Positions 55,533 to 64,000 of a DNA stretch of 64,000 bases are shown here, one piece after another. Every line of letters starts with the position of its first letter. Position 1 is the first letter of the stretch. The translations under genes and the position numbers were made by a program. The notes under the pieces were generated by a model, which did not search any database, was not told the DNA's origin, and saw only the letters and a list, made by a program, of their open reading frames with translations. This DNA is from Romanomermis culicivorax (taxonomy: Eukaryota; Nematoda; Enoplea; Mermithida; Mermithidae), in NCBI GenBank assembly GCA_963922205.1, contig CAWUHX010000418.1, positions 62,001 to 126,000 on the forward strand. The letters are read 5' to 3'.

Positions 55533-58500
55533 TCAGTTCTTGAAATCACGAACTTTCTGATTGACATATTTTTCCAATTTTTCACCGCATTTATAAACCG
55601 GGGCGTGCGATTCGTTGTAAGCTCGACAATTTTCGAAAATTAATTTCAAATCGTTAAAAAAATCGTCGAAATTTTTATAAAAATTTTTATCCAAATTTTC
55701 CCGTAATGTTTGAAAGTCCATCGGTTTTCGGATGACTTCGTAATAATCCGGCGCCTAAAACACGCAAAAATTAGCAACTTTTCCATTGACAAAGATACTG
55801 TAATTTTCTTATATACATCAATCTTGCTGACGGGTCTTAAAAATGGCCAAGCGTCGGGGAAATGAGTAGCGAAACGTAAAATCGCTTGGCATTTCGTCAA
55901 GTCATGATTACGAGCTTCAGCAACGGATTTCGTTTGCAATTTTTTGACGACGGCGGACGATGATACGCCGTTCGACGACGAAACGCTGGTGGATGAGGAC
56001 GCTGGTTCGTGAACGATCAACGCTCGATTAGCGACAGCGTTTTTCTTACTGTTATAAAAAGCAGAAAAAACTTTTCTGTCTAAAAATCTTGAAAAAAATA
56101 AAAGCTAACCTCTCAGTCATTAAATCTTCGAACGAAATCGGTCTTTTAACCGCACGTCCGGTCCGCGACGTCGTCGTCGTTATTTGCGATTTTTCGACAA
56201 ATTTATCCGTCGCCGTCGGACAATTATCTCGAATCTCGCCGCTTTCAACCGAAGACGCTGATGATGACGCCGACGAACAACGCACGCGCCGTCGTTTCGT
56301 AGACGGCGGCTTAGCGACGGTGGCGACGTCCGCCGCGCACGAAACGATTTCTTCCATAGCGACGGCGGTCGGCGTCGCTGGCGACGATCGACGAACGTTT
56401 TTACTATCGTTGTTGACGTTTTCTAAAGAATTTTTTCGACTTTTGTTGTTGTTGTTTTCATGTTTCGGCGTCGATTTTGCCGACGACGACAAAGATGGAG
56501 CGACTTTTTGCCAATTGACGGCGTTTTCAAAAGTATCCAAATCGAGGAAAAGTCGAGACCAATTTTTGACGTCGCATTGTAAAGAACGACACCATTGTTC
56601 GAAAGGTCGAGATTCTAGAAAGAAGCATCAACTCAAGAATAAATTATTTGATAGCCGAAAAATCGACATCTTTGACCGTTTTTTTGTCCAAAAATTTTCG
56701 TTTGGTATCGGAAAACAGTTATTTTTGACAGTTTTCCTCAGAAAATAACTATGTATTTTATACGGAAAAATTAATACACTTGACCGTTTTTGTTCAAAAA
56801 TAATCATTTTATTCCGAGAAATTGAATTTTAGAGGATTTTTTGATCAAAAACGATAATTTATTTATTACCGAAAAATTAAAATTTTTGACAATTTTTCGT
56901 TTAAAAAATCTCCAAAACTTGACTTTTTTCGGTCTGTTACAATTCTACCTTGTTTTTTGGTCGAAAAAAACGCAGATTTTCGGACAAAAAACTTGGCGTC
57001 AAACGTCGACGCCAATTGTTCTAGGCACGATGTCATAAATTTCAATAAAGATTCATCGTCGTTGTCGGAAACTGATTTGTCTAAATCGGAGCGCCATTTT
57101 TCACGATCGGCCTTAAAAATTCAAGCTATAGAATTGAAAAATCAAGCAGAATAACCCAAATTAAAAAATTTTACTTTTCTCGAAAACGCCAAACTCCTAC
57201 GGTGCAAGTTTTCTTCCAATTCTAGTAAACGAGCCCGCATTTCGAAAGCCATCTGACTATTGATATGATCCAAACTAGTTGTAGCGATATTCGATTTTTC
57301 TTCTTTACAAAATAGAGCCGAATCGCAATCTACGCACAAATTTTCGTCGCACATTTGTAAAAATTTGATATTTTCGACCAATTCCGATTCTCTAAATCCG
57401 CGACTATTCAAAGTTTCGATCAGAGCCGGCAAATTATCTACCAAAAACCAACGATTTTGTATAGTAGTTCGGTCATGCACAGGACAAGGCAGTTGACGGC
57501 CGCCCGTACAAACGAGCAACGTCCGAGCGTCGAATTGAGTTTTGTCGAGTGGCGTCGGAGTTTCGAAACATATGGAATTGAGATCATCGACTGGGCAGTG
57601 TTCAACCAAAATCGAATTAAACTGAGATAGATACCAATAATTTCTGAAACAAAAATATCAAAAAATTAGCTTTGCTATTATCAATAAATTTGATCTTATG
57701 ATAGAATGACATCTTTTTTGATAACGAAAAATTTTAGGGCGACAAAAACTTTTCATGAATGGTCAAAAAGTGTAGAATTTCAAGTAGAAAAATTTCAGAG
57801 TGTAAACTTTTTGAGCAAGTAGAAAAAATGTTAGACCCTCATAGTAGCATGAATTAATTATAATAATTAAATTTTTAGTAGAAAAACTCGAAAAATAGTC
57901 AAAAAACTTAGGCTTTCTGTCGAAAAAACTGTCAACAAAATGTGAAGAAGTGGTCAAAAATGTAAAATAAAATCTCTTCACCTGTAGGCTCTGTCGCGTC
58001 CGATATGCAATAAACCACATAAATTTCTCAACGTTCTAATGTGATTCCTAATTTGAGATAATTCGTCGCTCAAAAAATCTTTCTGAATTTTTTGAACTTC
58101 GTCAATTTCCATAATCGTCGTCATTGAAGCGAAATCGACGCCTTCCCAAAGCACCAATTTTAATTTGTCGCGTTTCGATCGACCACCTTCGGCGTATTTT
58201 TTCAACAAGAGGTACATTTCGGGTGTTCGTTTAGTATTATTTTGTTCTACAGCATCTTCTTGTTCGCCGATTCTTTCAACTTTTTTTACTTCTTGTTCTA
58301 ATACGATTTTTGCCGCGCGGGCTTCTTTGTCCCAGCGTTGTTCGTAGACCAGCCATTGTCTTAATTCTTGTTTTAAAGTGGACATTCGATCCATTCTTTG
58401 TTGAACGAAAAGTCGAAAAGAACCGAAAGTCATCAACTGATCACGTAAAGACAACAGGATTTGTAGGCGATCATCTGAAAAATTAGCACACGACATTATT

Positions 58501-61500
58501 TTCTGAACTTTAATGAGAAAATTAAAACATTGGAATGTTATTTTTTGTTATAAAACTTTTACAGTAAGGTTTGAATTATGTTTTAAAATTTATAAAAAAG
58601 AAAAAATCGATACTTTACCGAAATTCAGGCCCAAAACATTTTCTCGCGAAAGTCTCTCCACCAGATCTGGTCGTCGGATACGTAAAGCGAAAACGAAATC
58701 ATCCCAACATCTGTAGGCGCCTCTAAGTTGAGCTGAGCTACGATTACTGTAATGACCGCTGGTCAATAAAAATAATCGCAAAATTTCCGTTATTGTCCGA
58801 TGATTCAATATTAAATTTTTCAGCGAAACGCCTGCAAAAAAGTAAAATGTAAAGTCATGTTAATTTTTGGGGTAGAAATTTCAAATTTTACCGAATGTTT
58901 TCTTCAAGTCCGTGTGAACTGCGGTAGAATCGAAAATGAATTTCGGATCAAAAAATCCCGTCATCGAATCAATATTCGTCAATGTTGAAGAATTCATCGA
59001 TTGATCGTTTATAATACTTTTGGCGCCGTTTTCGGCGTCGTTATCGATATGGTTTAAATTTTCGTCGTCGATTTCTTCTTCCTCTTCGTCATCTTGAATA
59101 ATCGCAGAGTTAGTCAAAGCAGACATGCACGACAAGAATTTTCCAATGGCGAGGGTCCTGAGGCTATTCATCCAGGGGGTTAGGGGGGTGAGCGAGTAAA
59201 AAATTCAAAAAAAAAGTTTTGCAAGCTTATACAAAATATGCACAAAAATCATCAAGAAAGTTGTATTGGAAAAAGTTCAGATGGGGTTTGACTTTTTTTG
59301 GGCCAGAGGAGTGGCAAACATACATGTAATTGGGGGGAGAGTGCTATGGGAACCCCCCCCCCCCAGAAATCGTCGACCATATGACTAGCCATTGGGTGAC
59401 CATTCCCCCAGGATTTTCCAATCCTATGGCTAGCCATATGGTAGCCGTAGGAACCCCCATACTTTTGGTCGGCAAAATACTGAAAAATGTCAATTTTTTG
59501 ATAGAAAATGTATGGTCAAAAATGTGGATTTTCTGGACGCTTCACACCATAAATACATTTTTTTGGTCTTTTCAGAAGAAAATTACTATTTTTTGAACTA
59601 TTTTTCGGACTTTTTTCCTGAAAAAATCGAATTTTTTTTCCTGAGACCTCGGGGTTCCGTTACATTTATGGTGGCAAAGGTTTCAGATAAGGGCGTTTAC
59701 CCTCCTACCCCCTACGTGCATGTATAGTTAAATTCTTCTTTTACATACATTTCTCCAATACGGCCGCCAAAAACCATTGCAACAATTTCAAAAAAGCGTT
59801 TTCGTTGACGTTCAAACTCGTGGACGATAATTTTGAAAGAAAATTTTCGTGTAAACTGTTCACAAATTTTTTGTCCAGCTTTTTGCTCATTTCGAATTGT
59901 TGTAAACTTTCGTCGTCCTGATCGAAAATATCGTCATTATTATTGGAATTTAAAGCGAAACTGTATAAAAAATTTTGCAACGAAATACAATCGCCGAATT
60001 GTTCGTCGGTCAAACCGCCAGGCAAAGTTAAAATTGGGAAATTGGGAAACGGCTTGTGATCGTCGCATTCCAAATCGTCGCGCATTTTTTTCCATTCCAA
60101 CATTTTCTTTTTTTCTTCTTTGATACGTTCTTTTTCCTATACCAAATTGTAAAAATTTAAAATTTCGAGCAACAAAAATTTAATTGTCAAAAAGGTAACG
60201 AAAGAGGCAGTCAAAAAATGTAAAACATAACACTGTAAAAAACTTTATAAAATTTTAAGCAGAAAAAGCTTTCTACAATTGCCACAAAATGTAAATTTTG
60301 GATAAAAAATATAGAAAGTTGAAAGCAATTGTCATCAGAAAACCCTGCTCAAGAATCGTCATGGTGACCCCCCAAACTTGCCAATCATAGCAAAAATGGG
60401 TTAGCCATAAAAATCCCCATTAACTACTGAAAAATGTAATTTTTTATATAAAATTGTCATTTTCGAAAAAATGGTTCAAAATTCAATTTTATCGGAATTA
60501 TGGACCATAAATACTTATTCTCATACTTTTATAAACACAAACTACTATTTTTGGAGCCATTTTTCGGACTTTTTGAGCGAAAAATTTGATTTATCTCTTT
60601 AATGATCTCCTGCCTTAAAATTTTGGGTAATTGATAACCTCAACCACAAAAGGTACCCCCCCAGACATGGGAGCTCCATTTCATGTACAGTCCAAAGTGT
60701 AAAATTCAATGGGAAATTTTCCAAAAATTATTCAAAAATATAAGATTTTGGTTAAAAAAATTGTCACAAAAATAGAATTTTTCTAAGAATAAATGAAATA
60801 ATTGTTTAAAATGTAACATTTAGTGCAAAAAAATTCAAGAATCAAACGGCAAAATTTTTATCGCAAAAAAGTGAAAAATTGTACGAAATTCTCGAAAAAT
60901 TCGGGAAAATTGGAAATTTGGACTAGAAAAATGTGAGTAGAATAAAATGTAAAACATGTAAAATGTTGAGCATAGAACAATATAAAACTTTGCATATAGC
61001 AAAAGATGTATATAAAGGATATTAAAGTAAAAAATGAAACACTTACCATTTCCCGACCGATTTTCAGATCTTCTCGGAGTTTGGCCATCGCCGATTCCGC
61101 TTCTTCCGTTTGTAAAGTAAAAATGACCTGGTTGACGGGCCATAAATTTAAACGTTGCAATTCTGACTCCAATGACAAGACGACTAATTGTCGTTTTTCC
61201 AAAGCTGAAGCGTCAAAATTCGGCTGTTCATTTTTTGCAACAAATTCGCAATTGGCGGCCAATTGTTCCGAAACCGAATGGCCGCCCGGTTTTCGGGACA
61301 AGGGCGTGTACGGGAACGGAGGCTGTATACTTTTGACGCCGAAGACTCTTCGCCAAGCGGAAGTAAATTTCTGATCGTCGTTTATATTGAATTTCAATTT
61401 CGCAGAATCCTAAAATGACGAGAAAATCAATTATATACTATGTCGAAGAGCCGTGCGCAGGATTTTTACATGGGGGGGACGGACTACATTTTTTTACTGA

Positions 61501-63029
61501 ATAGCCCCAGAAAATGTTGATTTCATTCGATACACTGTTTGCATGCTGCCTCAGTGGGGGGAGGGAGGGCAGCCGGCAGCCGCCCCCCTTGTGCACGGCC
61601 CTGTTATATGTGGTAAAGTCATAAATGTGAGGGAGCTCCAAGGTCTGAGGGCGCAAAACGGATTTTTGGCAGGAGTCATCGATTGCCGAGAATGTCATTG
61701 AGGTCATTAAATAGAATAAACAATTTCGCCTAAAAAGTACGAAAAACAGTTCAAAAAGTTGTATTTTTGTTTAGACAAACCAAGAAAATATGGATTTATG
61801 ACACGAAGCGCCGAAAAAAACATGAAATTTTGAAAATTTCCAAAAAAATTATTTTCCAGAGGAAGATCGACATTTGAGTTGGGTAATCGTTCGAAAATAA
61901 TGATTTTCTATCAAAAACTGACATTTTTGTCTTTACTGAAGCATACAATAATATAAATGGCTGATTCACTTTTAATTTGTAGATTGTGCTATCGGCCACT
62001 TCGCAATATGTTTTGATGAAATTTCGACATCTGGTTTTCGATAATATCGATTTTCGACGTCTAAAAGCGAAAAAAATTGAGCGTCTCTCACAGAAAATCG
62101 TCAAAATCTTCAAAAACTCACATCACATCTTTGTATACAACAGTAAATAATTTTCCCTTATCTTTTTTACCGTCTGAAACTTCGACACTATATCGGTGTT
62201 GCCTAAAAAGAAAAAATCGATATGATATTTGTAATTGAGTGGTCTAAAAAATGGTGGGCATAAAAAATCCTTTGAATACCTCAATAAATGAAGGTAGAGT
62301 GATCGAATCTTGTTCATCAGATAGCCTGTCTGCTCTAGTTTCTCACCTTAAAATTTCATGCCTGTAGGTTCAGTATTGAACGGTTAATTTATTTGTATCC
62401 GAAATTTTCAGTAATTTTTTCCTTAGTTGAAATCACATTTTCATAGATATTTAAGCATTTTTCCTCCAAAATTAACTCCTATTCAGCGGATTTTCTTTGT
62501 TTTTGATAAGACACCAAAAATATGTGGTTTCGCTATCGAACACAAAAACTTAGAATCTCACGGTCCCGTTACTGTAAAGTAGAACTTTTCCTGATCACCG
62601 AAAAAAAACTTTATTACTCAATCGAATCTTCGCCATTTTTATCTTTTCCGCAATATTCCACAGCGATAATTTTTCCGGTTTTTCTAAACGATGCAAAAAA
62701 TTTTCTTAAAACACATTCTCATAACTAAATTTGAGTTACTTTTTGCCGTCTTTCAACATAAATTCGACAATATCGTCGACGACGTAATGATCTTTTAAAT
62801 GTGTATACAAATCGGCCAACAAATCGTTCATAAAACCGCGTCCGGTCAACATTGTTAGCAAGGCGGCCGCTTTTTCCAGAGCGGGCGTCAACGATTCGTT
62901 GAGCGACTGCGTCGTCGTCGGCGTATTTTCATCGGCGGGGGCGGCGGCGGTCGATCCTTTCACGGGGCTGTTGCCATTAGCCGCTTTGCCGCGTTTTTTA
63001 CGAAAACTTTTTTCCGACTTGGCGGCTTC
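55533..63029 (-). CDS. BAZ1A/ACF1-type ISWI remodelling subunit without PHD finger, 5' end missing
   Basis: Accessory subunit of ISWI nucleosome-spacing complexes. Exons: 63029-62740, 62202-62127, 61409-61047, 60136-59749, 59092-58892, 58831-58619, 58474-57982, 57643-57175, 57111-56949, 56614-56110, 56048-55817, 55754-55533 (TGA); 3,615 nt, 1,204 residues visible. The C-terminal half of the WAC domain is in the first exon (DLYTHLKDHYVVDDIVEF; human BAZ1A DIFAYVKDRYFVEETVEV). MRDDLECDDHKPFPNF then leads into the DDT domain (LTDEQFGDCISLQNFLYSF). GVSLKNLILNHRTITEILRL, the WHIM motif IGRDRAYRNYWYL, and ALIETLNSRGFRESEL all align with BAZ1A in order. A bromodomain ends the protein (FPDAWPFLRPVSKIDAPDYY, acetyl-lysine-binding ENCRAYNE). 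After ENAVNW, where BAZ1A has its PHD finger, there is only Ser/Asn/Lys-rich sequence. Nematode counterpart probably athp-2. The WAC N-terminal half and the start are missing. Confidence 0.93.
59172..59735. repeat. Dispersed repeat with CCATATGGCTAGCCATTGG palindromes (copy 1)
   Basis: It contains AATTGGGGG, CTATGGGAACCCCCC, CCATATGACTAGCCATTGG, CCCAGGATTTTCCAATCC, TGGCTAGCCATATGG and CCCATACTTTTGGTC, followed by an A/T-rich tail. A closely similar block in the opposite orientation lies at 63240-63630. It fills the BAZ1A intron between exons 60136-59749 and 59092-58892. Confidence 0.85.
60340..60690. repeat. Dispersed repeat, diverged copy 2 of the same family
   Basis: It shares GGTTAGCCATAAAAATCCCC, ACTGAAAAATGTAATTTTTT, a GCCATTTTTCGGACTTTTT word found also at 59600, and CCCCCCAGACATGGGAGC. 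It lacks the clear palindrome of copies 1 and 3. It lies in the BAZ1A intron between exons 61409-61047 and 60136-59749. Confidence 0.65.
61446..61602. mobile_element. Short element with GGGCCGTGCAC-type inverted ends
   Basis: The left end AGAGCCGTGCGCAGG and the right end GTGCACGGCCCTG are imperfect reverse complements. A G-rich string just inside the left end (CATGGGGGGGAC) pairs with the C-rich GCCGCCCCCC inside the right end. About 157 bp, non-coding. It lies in the BAZ1A intron between exons 62202-62127 and 61409-61047. Confidence 0.55.
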
Positions 63030-64000
63030 CTAAAGTTTGCGTAATTAATTAATGTAGTAAAGTTGAAATGAAAATTAGCGATTTTGAAATGAAAAAAACT
63101 GTTTTTTTTTTAATTTTGAGATTTTATCAGGACTTTCTGACGGAAATTCCTGGAGTGGCAACTTATATTAATTTATTTGGTGAAGTATTCATTACGATGT
63201 CGAAAAATGACATAAATGCCTCAAGAAGGAGTTCGTGGAGTTTTTTGGCATACATGTAACGGGGTCCCGAGGTCGGGGGGAGGGGTTGGGTGACTTTTTT
63301 GGGGCCGGGGGTCAGTAATTCCCAAATTTTGGGTGGAGGGTCTCTCAAGGAAAAAAAATTTGATTTTTTCACGATAGCGCGAAGCGCCAAGAAAATTCAC
63401 ATTTCTTACAATTTTTTGTTCAAAAATTGACATTTTTCATCAAAAATTGACATTTTTCAGTATTTTTTAGGACCAAAAGTATGGGGGACCCTACGGCTAC
63501 CATATGGCTAGCCATTGGATTGGAAAATCCTGGGGGGGGGGGCGGTCGCCCAATGGCTAGCCATATGGTCAACGATTTCTGGGGGGGGGGGGGGGGATTC
63601 CCATAGCACTTCCCCCAATTACATGTACTGGTTTTTGGTTCCTAGTTCACAATTTATATACTGTGTCATTTTAAAGCGTTCGGCATTTTTCCCGATAGCC
63701 CAGAAAAAATCCAAATGTCGAAATTGTTGAAGATCTTTTTTGCCAGCTACGATGATGAAGCAATATTTTCGATCTAAATTCTAAGTCATTTGATAAGCAA
63801 AAACCGAAAATTTTTAACCTGATTCGTCGAAAACTCAGCGTAGACCAGTTCTGTGGATTGAATGCATCAAAACGGGGCTGTCCGCGGAGGAGTTTTTTGC
63901 TAAATTTTCTAGGTTTTCGCTATAATAACGCTTTTGACCCGTTTCTTGTATTGTTCTAGTTCATTTTTTAGGGGGGGGTTTGGGACCATAAAGTTCTGTT
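63030..64000. other. Upstream intron(s) of the BAZ1A gene with dispersed repeat copy 3
   Basis: The repeat occupies 63240-63630. A possible minus-strand exon, 63842-63907 roughly (KKLLRGQPRFDAFNPQNW), has an acceptor and an open frame. It does not join the first sure exon in phase and lacks clear WAC similarity, so it is only noted. Confidence 0.4.
63240..63630. repeat. Dispersed repeat with perfect 20-bp inverted arms (copy 3, inverted)
   Basis: ACCATATGGCTAGCCATTGG at about 63499 and its exact reverse complement at about 63549 are separated by about 30 bases, enough for a stable hairpin. The flanks match 59172-59735 in reverse complement, including GGATTGGAAAATCCTGG, GATTTCTGGGGG, CCCATAGCACT and CCAAAAGTATGGGGG. 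Long G runs are present (63531-63542 and 63582-63597). Confidence 0.88.

Noticed and set aside
56089..56748. Plus-strand open frame of 219 codons opposite a BAZ1A exon
   Set aside because: It is antisense to the Ser/Asn-rich linker exon, which is fixed by phase-consistent splice sites on both sides.
61047..62127. FYRC-like reading of the two exons after the first BAZ1A exon (RYSVEV..LFTVV..AWRRVF)
   Set aside because: The preceding exon aligns with the WAC domain of BAZ1A and continues naturally into this stretch (KDHYVVDDIVEF then KKQHRYSVEV), so a WAC end is the better explanation. The FYRC resemblance is only a short pattern.

Overview
The window is nuclear DNA of an animal, most likely a nematode. 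It is AT-rich, its genes are split into many short exons by mostly short introns with TTTCAG-type acceptors, and it carries 15 perfect interstitial copies of TTAGGC, the nematode telomere unit. Its gene content also fits: UNC-87 with seven CLIK (calponin-like) repeats, PROS-1, an LRP-1/megalin and an MKS-5/RPGRIP1L. I do not name the species. The gene models below were assembled by hand from splice sites and reading phase. Where a model is complete, the exon lengths sum to a multiple of three.

Layout from left to right. (1) About 1.09-11.40 kb, minus strand: 26 internal exons of a giant LDL-receptor-related protein of megalin/LRP-1 type, running off the left edge; its signal peptide exon was not found. 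(2) 11.4-15.8 kb: non-coding, with a tRNA-like element and a MITE. (3) 15.80-23.47 kb, minus: a complete 23-exon RPGRIP1L/MKS-5 gene (917 aa) of the ciliary transition zone, with a dead mariner-like element in one intron. (4) 23.5-25.6 kb: non-coding, with interstitial telomere repeats. (5) 25.6-28.5 kb, plus: two unrecognised cysteine-rich genes. (6) 28.6-29.0 kb: two tandem tRNA-derived repeat units. (7) 29.1-30.9 kb, minus: a Prospero/PROX homeodomain factor, followed by a 1.08-kb foldback element. (8) 32.8-36.1 kb, minus: an Sp8-type zinc-finger factor with SP box, Btd box and three C2H2 fingers. (9) 41.6-46.2 kb, plus: a complete UNC-87 orthologue. (10) 46.2-52.6 kb: a repeat-rich gap with TIR elements and a tRNA-like locus that lacks a D-arm. 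(11) 52.6-54.2 kb, plus: a complete short paralogue with one CLIK motif. (12) 55.5-63.0 kb, minus: a BAZ1A/ACF1 chromatin-remodelling subunit (WAC, DDT, WHIM and bromodomain) with no PHD finger where relatives have one.

The genes do not form an operon or a pathway. They serve separate developmental roles: endocytosis, cilia, transcription, muscle actin filaments and chromatin. The most unusual content is the dense set of small inverted-repeat elements in introns and intergenic DNA (at least six structural families), the ACF1 homologue without a PHD finger, a GC-AG intron in the LRP gene, the UNC-87/CLIK tandem pair, and the two orphan cysteine-rich genes.
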